A program made the position numbers and the translations under genes. 64,000 nt of DNA from Neoroseomonas eburnea (lineage in GTDB: Bacteria; Pseudomonadota; Alphaproteobacteria; Acetobacterales; Acetobacteraceae): assembly GCF_018129005.1 (NCBI RefSeq), contig NZ_JAAEDL010000022.1:1-64000 (forward strand), written 5' to 3'. Numbering within the stretch: the first letter of the stretch is position 1; each line of letters opens with the position of its first letter. The notes below the pieces were generated by a model. It saw nothing but the letters and a program-made list of their open reading frames with translations. It was not told the origin of the DNA and ran no database searches. Positions 1-6,874 of the stretch are shown piece by piece.

Positions 1-116
1 CGCCGCCCGTGCCGCCGCCGCCCGTGCCGCCGCCGCCCGCTCCGCGATCGCCATCCGCGCCGCCCGCGCCGACGCCGACGACGCCCGCGGCGCCGCCCGG
101 GATCGGCGGATGCTGA
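1..116 (+). CDS. 3' end of an upstream gene with a proline-rich C-terminus (partial)
   Basis: The third frame is open from the window edge to a TGA at 114-116. It encodes a tail made almost only of Pro, Ala, Val, Ser and Thr, ending in PGIGGC. It overlaps the ATG of the next gene by 7 bases, the tight spacing used throughout this locus. A GC-rich imperfect 15-base tandem repeat (CGCCGCCCGTGCCGC-like) makes up the first 45 bases. The frame of the next gene is also open back to the edge, as an Ala/Arg-rich string, so the assignment of this reading frame is tentative. Identity is unknown; a chain-length or export protein of the polysaccharide locus would fit the position. Confidence 0.4.
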   Translation, partial: PPVPPPPVPPPPAPRSPSAPPAPTPTTPAAPPGIGGC

Positions 117-1354
117 AGGCGCCGGGGCTTGGCGCGGCCGTCGGGGGTGTCGCTGCCGTGCTGCATTTCGCCGGGGCGCTGAAATCCGCCCCACCGCTCG
201 CGGCGCTGCCCTTCGACCTGACGGTGGCGGCGGCGCTCGGGCTCTTCGCGTTGCTGCCTCTGCTGGCGGCCGGCCGCGCCTGGTCCGCGGACGCACGCAT
301 CGCCCTGCCGCTCGCCGCCTGCGGGGCGCTGTGGCTGTGGCTTGTGCTGGCGGGGGCCTGGAGCCCCTCCCGCACCATCCTGCAGGCCAAGCTATCGGAT
401 GCGGTGCTGCTCGGGCCGCCGATGCTGCTTGCGGGACTGGCGGTGGCGGGCGAGGGGCGGGCCCTGCGTGCCGGCGCGGATGTCGCCCTGGCGATCGGCG
501 TCTTCGTCGCCGGCGCCATTGCCTGGGGGCTGGCGACCGACCGCGTGGTGCTCGGCGGGCTGCCGGGCGCGCAGCCGGAACAGGTGCGGGTGCAGTACCA
601 GATCGCCGGGCTGGCGATCGCCTCGGCGGCCGCGCTGGCGGCGGTGCGGGCGGCGGAGGCACGGCACATCGCCGCACGACTCGCTTGGTTGGCGCTGGTC
701 ACGCTGCTCGCCGCCGCGGCGCTGCTGCCGGGGGGGCGCGCGGCGCTGGCGGCGCTGGTGCTCGCGCTCGCCGTCGCCCCGGCCATCGCGTTGTGGCGCC
801 GCGGGCGGCGGGGGCAGGCGCTGGGCTGGCCCTTCGCCGTATTCGCGGGCGCGGCGCTGATGCTCGCCGCGGTGCTGGGCGATCCGCCGCTCGCCGCCGG
901 ACTGCGCACGGTCGAGCGCCTGGCGGAAGGAGAAGTGGCGCAATCCTCCGGCCGGCTCGCCCTGTGGCGCGCGGCAGCCGAGCAGGGCGGCGCTGCCCTG
1001 CCCTGGGGCCTTGGCACCGGCGGTTTCGCCATCGCGGCGGGGCATGGCGAGCGGCGTGGCCTCTATCCCCACAACCATCCGCTGGAGGCGTTGGCCGAGG
1101 GCGGGCTGCCGGGATTGCTGTTCTGGGTCGTCGCCTTCGGCGGCGGTGCCGTGGCGGCGGTTACGCTCGGCGCGCGGGCGGAAGGCTGGCGGGCGGCGCG
1201 CGTCGCCGCGCTGGCGCTGCCGATGGCGCTGTCGGTGATGGTCTCGACCGACCTCGGCAACCGGATGGCCTGGTTCGCGCTGGGGCTCGCGCTCGGGCTC
1301 GGTGTGGCCGCGGACGACCGCGATGTACGCGCGCTGCGGCAAGCGGGCGCTTGA
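110..1354 (+). CDS. O-antigen ligase / Wzy polymerase-like membrane protein
   Basis: The 414-residue protein is almost entirely hydrophobic, with about ten or more membrane segments. Near residues 300-345 it has the loop typical of the O-antigen ligase/Wzy_C family: GLGTGGF, then YPHNHPLEALAEGG followed by a hydrophobic helix. Family members polymerise or ligate undecaprenyl-linked glycans on the periplasmic face of the inner membrane. It overlaps the 3' end of the preceding frame and runs into the sugar transferase by 32 bases, so it is part of the polysaccharide operon. Whether it is a polymerase or a ligase cannot be decided from sequence. The frame is open upstream of the ATG, so a longer N-terminus cannot be excluded. 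Confidence 0.75.
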   Translation: MLKAPGLGAAVGGVAAVLHFAGALKSAPPLAALPFDLTVAAALGLFALLPLLAAGRAWSADARIALPLAACGALWLWLVLAGAWSPSRTILQAKLSDAVLLGPPMLLAGLAVAGEGRALRAGADVALAIGVFVAGAIAWGLATDRVVLGGLPGAQPEQVRVQYQIAGLAIASAAALAAVRAAEARHIAARLAWLALVTLLAAAALLPGGRAALAALVLALAVAPAIALWRRGRRGQALGWPFAVFAGAALMLAAVLGDPPLAAGLRTVERLAEGEVAQSSGRLALWRAAAEQGGAALPWGLGTGGFAIAAGHGERRGLYPHNHPLEALAEGGLPGLLFWVVAFGGGAVAAVTLGARAEGWRAARVAALALPMALSVMVSTDLGNRMAWFALGLALGLGVAADDRDVRALRQAGA

Positions 1355-1916
1355 CCTGGTCGGCGCGGCGCTGCTGCTCGTGGCGCTGTCGCCGGTGATG
1401 GCCGCGGTGGCGGCTATCGTGCGTGTCGCGCTCGGGCGGCCGGTGATCTTCCGCCAGGTGCGGGCAGGGCGCAGCGGCGCGCCCTTCGCCGTGTTGAAGT
1501 TCCGCACGCTGCGCGAGGGACCTGGCGACGACGCCGCGCGCATGACGCGGGCGGGGCGGGTCCTGCGCGCGCTGGCACTCGACGAACTGCCGCAGCTCCT
1601 CAACGTCCTGCGTGGGGAGATGAGCCTGGTCGGGCCACGTCCGCTGCCGTTGAACTATGTGGCGCTCTACGCCCCACGCCAGGCGTTGCGCCTGGCGGTC
1701 CGGCCGGGCCTCGCGGGGCTGGCGCAGGCTGCGGGGCGCAATGCGATCGGCTGGTCGGCGCGGCTGGAACTCGATGCGCGCTATGCGGAGGCGCCGCCGC
1801 GTCTCTCGCGCGACCTCGCGCTGCTGCTGCGCTGCGCCGCCCTGGCCGCAACCGGACGGGGCGTCGCGGCGCCGGGACACGCCTCGATGCCACCGTTTCG
1901 TGGCGAGAGAACATAA
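1323..1916 (+). CDS. Initiating sugar (phosphoglycosyl) transferase, WcaJ/PglC type
   Basis: The 197-residue protein has the small bacterial sugar-transferase fold: KRALDLVGA with one hydrophobic re-entrant helix at the N-terminus, FRQVRAG, VLKFRTL, the Asp-Glu pair in LDELPQLLNVL and the signature MSLVGPRP. Such enzymes move a sugar phosphate from a UDP-sugar to undecaprenyl phosphate, the first step of glycan assembly. The start at MYARCGKR gives the expected short cytosolic N-terminus; an in-frame upstream start at 1302 would add seven residues. It overlaps the preceding polymerase-like gene. The sugar it transfers is not known; the neighbouring aminotransferase and dehydratase suggest an amino or deoxy sugar. 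Confidence 0.88.
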   Translation: MYARCGKRALDLVGAALLLVALSPVMAAVAAIVRVALGRPVIFRQVRAGRSGAPFAVLKFRTLREGPGDDAARMTRAGRVLRALALDELPQLLNVLRGEMSLVGPRPLPLNYVALYAPRQALRLAVRPGLAGLAQAAGRNAIGWSARLELDARYAEAPPRLSRDLALLLRCAALAATGRGVAAPGHASMPPFRGERT

Positions 1917-1955
1917 CTCTTGGTTGATTTGTCGGTTCGATACTAACATCACCGC

Positions 1956-3149
1956 GTGACGGTCCTGGTGCCCCTTCGCGCCTCCGCCCCTTGGCGCGGC
2001 ACGCCCGCCGCCGAGGCCTGGACGCGGCGCATCCACCTCTCTCCGCCGCATCTGACGGGGCGGGAGATGCCCGCGTTGCGGGAGGTGCTGGAGAGCGGCT
2101 GGGTCGCCCCCGCCGGTCCCGCGATCGCCGCCTTCGAGGCCGCGGTCGGCGCCGCCACCGGCTTTCCGCATGTGCTCGCCACCGCCTCCGGGACGGCGGC
2201 GCTGCATCTGGCGTATCGCGTGCTCGACATCGCGCCGGGGGACGAGGTCTGGGCACCGGGCTTCACCTTCGTCGCCACCGTCGCCCCTGCGGTGCAGATG
2301 GGCGCGGTGCCGCGGTTCCTCGATGTGGCGCCGGAGTCCTGGACGCTCGACCCAGATCTGCTGCGGCGGGAACTGCGGGCGGCGGCGCAGCGCGGGCGAC
2401 TGCCGCGCGCGGTGGTGGCGGTGGACATCTACGGGCAGGCGACCGAGCTCGACGCCATCCTCGCCGCCTGCGACCGCTGGGGCGTGCCGGTGGTCAGCGA
2501 CAGTGCCGAGGGGCTCGGCGCGACGCTGCGTGGGCGCCATGCCGGACGCGGGGCACGGCTCGCCGCCTTCTCCTTCAACGGCAACAAGATCGTCACCGCC
2601 GGCGGCGGCGGGGCGCTCGCCGCGGACGACCCGGTGCTGCTGGCGCGGGCGCGGCACCTCGCCGCCCATGCCAAGGACCCGGCGCCGCACTACCAGCATT
2701 CCGTCACCGGGCATGCCTATGGGATGTCCTCCGTGCTGGCGGCGGTGGGGCTCGCCCAGGTGGCGGCGCTGCAGGAGCGGGTGGTGGCGCGGCGTGCCAT
2801 CTTCGCGCGCTATGTGGCAGGGCTGGCTGACCTGCCGGGCCTCGCCTTCATGCCCGAACCCGATTGGGGCCGCGCTTCGCGCTGGCTGACCGCGGTGCTG
2901 GTGGACCCCGCGCGGTTCGGCACGGATCGGGAGGCGCTGCGCCAGGCGCTGGATGCCGCCGGCATCGAGAGCCGCCCGGTGTGGAAGCCGCTGCCGCAGC
3001 AGCCTGTCTTTGCCGATGCGCCCTCGGCCGGCGGCGCGGTGGCGGCCGGGCTCTACGTGGGTGGGCTCTGCCTGCCCTCCGGCACCGGCATGACGATGGA
3101 CGAGCAGGACCGCGTCATCACCGTGATCCGCGCCGCCTGCCGGGCGTGA
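1956..3149 (+). CDS. DegT/DnrJ/EryC1-family sugar aminotransferase
   Basis: A PLP-dependent aminotransferase of 397 residues for nucleotide sugars. SGWVAPAGP near the N-terminus, ATASGTAALHLA (phosphate-binding region) and FSFNGNKIVTAGGGG with the PLP lysine are typical of the LegC/PglE branch, which aminates UDP-4-keto sugars. The partner 4,6-dehydratase may be the CapD-like gene at 6875. The start is a GTG with no clear Shine-Dalgarno. The 40 bases before it (1911-1955) are notably AT-rich for this genome, so a promoter inside the locus is possible. The product sugar is inferred, not shown. Confidence 0.87.
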   Translation: MTVLVPLRASAPWRGTPAAEAWTRRIHLSPPHLTGREMPALREVLESGWVAPAGPAIAAFEAAVGAATGFPHVLATASGTAALHLAYRVLDIAPGDEVWAPGFTFVATVAPAVQMGAVPRFLDVAPESWTLDPDLLRRELRAAAQRGRLPRAVVAVDIYGQATELDAILAACDRWGVPVVSDSAEGLGATLRGRHAGRGARLAAFSFNGNKIVTAGGGGALAADDPVLLARARHLAAHAKDPAPHYQHSVTGHAYGMSSVLAAVGLAQVAALQERVVARRAIFARYVAGLADLPGLAFMPEPDWGRASRWLTAVLVDPARFGTDREALRQALDAAGIESRPVWKPLPQQPVFADAPSAGGAVAAGLYVGGLCLPSGTGMTMDEQDRVITVIRAACRA

Positions 3150-3151
3150 GC

Positions 3152-4495
3152 ATGCGCATCCTCTACCTGCACCAGCATCATTCCGGACCGGCGGGCAGCA
3201 CCGCGACGCGCAGCCATGCCTTCGCGGAGGCGCTCGCCGCGCGCGGCCATGAGGTGACCATCGGCTGCGGCCGCTACGACGGCGCGGCGACGGGGCTCGT
3301 CGGGTCCTTCCGCCATGGGCGGAGAGAGGGGCGCGTCAGCCGGCATCGCGTCGTCGAATTCGACATCCGCTGCGGCAACGCGATGGGGCTTGCGGCGCGC
3401 AGCGCGGCGTTCCTGCGCTTTGCGGCGCGCGCCGTGCCGCTCGCGGCCTCGGGGCGGTTCGATGTGGTCGTCGCGTCCTCGACGCCGCTGACCGTGGCCT
3501 TGCCGGCGCTCATCGCACGGCGGCTGTGCGGCACGCCCTTCGTTTTCGAGATCCGCGATCCCTGGCCGGAGCTGCCGCGCGCCATGGGCGGCGTGCCGCG
3601 GCCGGTGCTTGCCGGCATGGAGCGCCTGGCCGATGCCGCCTGCCGGCGCGCCGCCGCGGTGGTGGCGTTGAGCGAAGGCATGGCCGGGACCGCCGTGGCC
3701 CGCGGCGCCGACCCGTCGCGCGTCCATGTCGTGCCGAATGGCTGCGACCTGCAGCTGTTCGGCCCGCATCTGGCGCCGTGGCGGCCGGCCGAGGCGGCGC
3801 CATGGGAGTGCCTCGCGCTCTATGCAGGCGCGCATGGGCGGGCGAACGGGCTCGGCACGCTGCTCGACGCGGCCGGAGTGCTGCTCGCGCGGGGAGAGAC
3901 GCGGCTGCGCATCCTGCTGGCCGGCGAGGGCGGCGAAAAGCCGGCGCTGATGGCCCGCGCCGCGGCGGAGGGGCTGACCAACGTGACCTTCCTCAGCCCG
4001 TTGCCGCGCCGGGCACTGGGCGGGCTGATGGCGGGCTGCCAGGTGGCGCTGCACGTGCTGGCCGATGTGCCGGCCTTCGCGGAATGGACGTCGCCCAACA
4101 AGATCATGGACGGGCTCGCGGCCGGGCGGCCGCTGGTGACGAACCAGCCGGGACGCGCGGCCCGCATCGTCGAAGACGGCCCCTGCGGCATCGCCGTGCC
4201 GCCTGGTGATGCGGTCGCGCTGGCCGACGCGCTGGTGCGGCTCGCGCGCGATCCGGCGCTGCGCGAAGGCATGGGGGCGGCCGCACGGCGGCAGGCGGTG
4301 ACGCGGTGGGATTGGCGGGTGCTGGGGGAGCGGTTCTGCGCCTTGGTGGAAAGGGCGGGGGAGGGGAACCTCCCCCGCTCCCCCTCCCTTCTTCGGCCGT
4401 TGGGAACTGACAGCGGCGGACAGTGCCCAGGTGCCAAAAAAGGGAGGGGGTTCGGGGGAGGTTCACCCTCCCCCGACCTTCCTTCTTCGCCGTGA
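3152..4495 (+). CDS. Family 4 glycosyltransferase with a repeat-derived C-terminal tail
   Basis: The 447-residue GT-B glycosyltransferase resembles WbuB. The N-terminal domain starts MRILYLHQHHSGP; VFEIRDPWPE and VVPNGCDLQLF precede the donor-binding C-terminal domain with APEWTSPNK-like and GRPLVTNQPGRAA segments. It begins two bases after the aminotransferase stop. The natural protein should end near ERFCALVERA. The last 40 or so residues (from GEGNLPRSPSLL to the terminal SPSPDLPSSP) are translated from a palindromic element at 4351-4480, so the tail is probably an insertion product. It should add one sugar to the lipid-linked repeat unit in the cytosol. Acceptor and donor are unknown. Confidence 0.85.
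   Translation: MRILYLHQHHSGPAGSTATRSHAFAEALAARGHEVTIGCGRYDGAATGLVGSFRHGRREGRVSRHRVVEFDIRCGNAMGLAARSAAFLRFAARAVPLAASGRFDVVVASSTPLTVALPALIARRLCGTPFVFEIRDPWPELPRAMGGVPRPVLAGMERLADAACRRAAAVVALSEGMAGTAVARGADPSRVHVVPNGCDLQLFGPHLAPWRPAEAAPWECLALYAGAHGRANGLGTLLDAAGVLLARGETRLRILLAGEGGEKPALMARAAAEGLTNVTFLSPLPRRALGGLMAGCQVALHVLADVPAFAEWTSPNKIMDGLAAGRPLVTNQPGRAARIVEDGPCGIAVPPGDAVALADALVRLARDPALREGMGAAARRQAVTRWDWRVLGERFCALVERAGEGNLPRSPSLLRPLGTDSGGQCPGAKKGRGFGGGSPSPDLPSSP
4351..4480. repeat. Family A palindromic element, copy 1
   Basis: A 130-base element bounded by AAGGGCGGGGG and CCCCCGACCTT. The left arm GAACCTCCCCCGCTCCCC is repeated inverted in the right arm GGGGGTTCGGGGGAGGTTC, and each arm also folds on itself (GGGGGAGGTTC-ACCCTCCCCC). 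The loop reads TTGGGAACTGACAGCGGCGG. It overlaps the 3' end of the glycosyltransferase and finishes 11 bases before the start of wecB. Confidence 0.85.
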
Positions 4496-5565
4496 CTCTC
4501 CCCGCCCTGCACCTGGTCGCCGCCGCGCGCCCCAACCTCCCGAAGCTCGCCGCGCTGTGGCATGCGCTCGCGGAGGCCCCGCCCATCTGCGCGCCCTTGC
4601 TGCTGCACACCGGCCAGCATCACGACGCCGCCATGTTCGGCGACCTGCGCGAGGATCTCGGCCTGCCGGAGCCGGCGATTTCCCTCGGCATCTCCGGCGG
4701 TACGCATGCCGAGTTGACGGGCCGCACCATGATTGCCTGCGAGGCGGCCTGGCAGCGCGAGCGCCCGGCCCTGGTCGTCGTCGCCGGCGACGTGGATGGC
4801 GCGCTCGCCGCGGGGCTCGCCGCGCGCAAGCTGCGCATCCCGGTCGCGCATCTGGAGGCGGGGCTGCGCTGCGAGGATCGCGACATGCCGGAGGAAATCA
4901 ATCGCTGCGCGCTGGATGCCATCGCCGACCTGCTCTGGGCGCCGGACAAGACGACCGCCCTGCGCCTGATCGCGGAGGGCCACGGCGCGGGGCGCGTGCG
5001 GGCTGTCGGCAACGCCATGGTGGACAGCCTGATGCGCCACCTGCCGGCGGCGCGCGCGCGGCCGCTGCCTGCGGGGCTCGAGCCTGGCGGCTATGGCGTC
5101 GTCACCCTCCACCGCCCTGCCAATGTCGATGACCCGGAGGCGCTGGCGGCGCTGCTCGACGGCATTGCGGCGGCGGCGCAGCACCTGCCGCTCGCCTGGC
5201 CGCTGCATCCGCGCACGCGGGCGCGTATGCAGGGCTTCGGCTTCGGGCCGCCGCCGCGCGTCGTGATGCTGCCACCGCTGCGCTACCTGGATTTCCTCGC
5301 GCTGATGGCGCGCGCGCGGCTGGTCGCGACGGACAGCGGCGGCGTGCAGGAGGAGGCGGCGGCGCTCGGCCTGCCTTGCCTGACGCTGCGACCTTCCACC
5401 GAGCGGCCGGCGACGGTCGAGGCAGGCGGGAACCGGCTGGTGGCGGCGGCGGAACTCGCGGAGGCGGTGCGCAACCCGCCGGGGCGGGCGCGGGGAATAC
5501 CGCTGTGGGACGGCAAGGCGGGGGAGAGGATGCGGGCGCATCTGGCCGAAGTGCTCGGCGCATGA
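4492..5565 (+). CDS. wecB: UDP-N-acetylglucosamine 2-epimerase (non-hydrolysing)
   Basis: The 357-residue enzyme interconverts UDP-GlcNAc and UDP-ManNAc in the cytosol. Family signatures seen are HTGQHHD near residue 38, HLEAGLRCEDRDMPEE (normally EAGLR...PEE), VTLHRPANVD, TDSGGVQEEA and RPSTERPATVEAGGNRLV. In the last motif the usual ERPE is ERPA. The start is a GTG at 4492 that overlaps the upstream TGA as GTGA; an in-frame upstream ATG at 4423 lies inside the palindromic element and would add non-family residues. ManNAc, or a sugar derived from it, is therefore a likely component of the polysaccharide. Confidence 0.9.
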   Translation: MTLPALHLVAAARPNLPKLAALWHALAEAPPICAPLLLHTGQHHDAAMFGDLREDLGLPEPAISLGISGGTHAELTGRTMIACEAAWQRERPALVVVAGDVDGALAAGLAARKLRIPVAHLEAGLRCEDRDMPEEINRCALDAIADLLWAPDKTTALRLIAEGHGAGRVRAVGNAMVDSLMRHLPAARARPLPAGLEPGGYGVVTLHRPANVDDPEALAALLDGIAAAAQHLPLAWPLHPRTRARMQGFGFGPPPRVVMLPPLRYLDFLALMARARLVATDSGGVQEEAAALGLPCLTLRPSTERPATVEAGGNRLVAAAELAEAVRNPPGRARGIPLWDGKAGERMRAHLAEVLGA

Positions 5566-6836
5566 GCGCGCTGATGAAGATCGGGGGAGGGGAACCTCCC
5601 CCGAACCGGGACCCCATCAACGTTGCTCGGCACGGCCGACGGGACCGCCAAGCCCTTCCTTCCTTGTCGCTTGGCACCCCCCGCGGCAGTCAGTTCCCAA
5701 ATGCCAAAGAAGGAGGGGGGTCTGGGGGGAGTTCATCTCCCCCCATCCTTCTGCTCTCCGCCGCTCACCCGCCGGCCGACACCAGGGTGGTCCGCAAGGA
5801 GGGTGCCGCGCTGGCCGCCGCCGGCTGGCGCGTGCTGCATCTCTGCCCGGCCATCGGCGACCCGCCCGCCCGGGTGGACAGTGTGGAGATCGTGCCGCAC
5901 CGGCATCGGCGCCTGCGCGGCCTGCTTGCCCTGGCGCGCGACGCCGCGGCGCTCCGCCCGGCGGTGATCCATGCCTCCGAGCCAGATGCCTGGCTGGCCG
6001 CGCTGCTCGCGGCGCGGCGCTGCGGCGCTCGGGTGGTGCTGGATGTGCACGAACACTACCCATCGCGCCTCGATGCACGCCTGCCGGCGGTGATGCGGCC
6101 ACTGGCGCGTGCGGCGATCGCCCTGGCCTGCCGGCTGATGGGGCGCACCGCGGATGCTGTGGTGGTGGCGAAGGACGGGCTGGATGCGCCCTTCGCCGGC
6201 GCGCGGCGCCTGGTCGCGGTGCGCAACTATGCCCCGGCGCCCGTGGAAGCGCCGCGTGCGCATGGGCCAGGGCCGCTGGTGCTTGGGCATCTCGGCGCGA
6301 TCGGGCGGGCGCGGGGCTGGCCGCAGATGCTGGCGGCGCTGGCGCTGGCGCCGCCCGATACGCGGCTGGTGCTGGTCGGCCGCTTCACGGACGGCAGCGA
6401 GCCGGCATTCCATGCCCGCGCGGCCGAGCTCGGGCTTGCGGACCGCGTCGAAGTGACCGGATGGCTGCCCCAGGCGGAGGCGCTGCAGCGGCTGGGCGCC
6501 TGCGACATCGCGCTGGTGCTGTTCCAACAGGGCGAGGAGAACCACCGCCTCGCCCTGCCGCACAAGCTGTTCGACGCCATGGCTGCCGGCCTGCCGGTGA
6601 TCGCGCCACGCTTCGCCGAGGAGGTCGCGGCGGTCGTGCGCGAGTCCGGCTGTGGGCTGCTGGTGGACAGCGGCGACCCGGCGGGGATTGTTGCTGCGGT
6701 CGTGCAACTTGCCGACCCCACGCGCCGCGCCGCGCTGGGCGAGGCGGGCTGGCGGGCGGCGCGCTGGCGCTTCGCCTGGGAAACGGAGGCCGAACGCCTG
6801 GTCGGGCTCTATCGCGAATTCGTTCCCCGACCGTGA
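5562..6836 (+). CDS. Family 4 glycosyltransferase with an in-frame element insertion near its start
   Basis: From residue 64 on this is a normal GT-B glycosyltransferase: LLSAAHPPADTRVVRKEG, VLDVHEHYPSRL, LGHLGAIGRARGW, and LPHKLFDAMAAGLPVI in the donor domain. The only ATG available, 5562, overlaps the wecB stop as ATGA. It is followed by LM and then 58 codons (5577-5750) that come from a palindromic element. Removing exactly those codons gives MSALM joined to LLSAAHPPADTR, a normal family N-terminus. No ATG, GTG or TTG start lies between the element and the conserved domain. The extra peptide should sit before the first beta strand of the fold; whether the enzyme still works is unknown. Confidence 0.82.
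   Translation: MSALMKIGGGEPPPNRDPINVARHGRRDRQALPSLSLGTPRGSQFPNAKEGGGSGGSSSPPILLLSAAHPPADTRVVRKEGAALAAAGWRVLHLCPAIGDPPARVDSVEIVPHRHRRLRGLLALARDAAALRPAVIHASEPDAWLAALLAARRCGARVVLDVHEHYPSRLDARLPAVMRPLARAAIALACRLMGRTADAVVVAKDGLDAPFAGARRLVAVRNYAPAPVEAPRAHGPGPLVLGHLGAIGRARGWPQMLAALALAPPDTRLVLVGRFTDGSEPAFHARAAELGLADRVEVTGWLPQAEALQRLGACDIALVLFQQGEENHRLALPHKLFDAMAAGLPVIAPRFAEEVAAVVRESGCGLLVDSGDPAGIVAAVVQLADPTRRAALGEAGWRAARWRFAWETEAERLVGLYREFVPRP
5577..5750. repeat. Family A palindromic element, copy 2, in frame inside a coding region
   Basis: 174 bases, exactly 58 codons, bounded by AAGATCGGGGGAGG and CCCCCCATCCTT. It starts directly after an ATG codon. Internal pairings are GGGGGAGGGGAACCTCCCCC at the left end and GGGGGGAGTTCATCTCCCCCC at the right. 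The centre has CAGTCAGTTCCCAAATGCCAAAGAAGG, related to the loop of copies 1 and 5. Confidence 0.8.
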
Positions 6837-6874
6837 CCCTGGCGGGCGAGGCCCGGGCGCCCTATTAGGCCGGC

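Noticed and set aside
1-45. Tandem 15-base repeat as a CRISPR or VNTR locus
   Set aside because: Only three imperfect units in coding sequence, no spacers; it is codon-level Pro/Ala repetition.
4423-4491. ATG at 4423 as the wecB start
   Set aside because: The added residues come from the palindromic element, and a GTG with the usual GTGA overlap sits directly before the conserved N-terminus.
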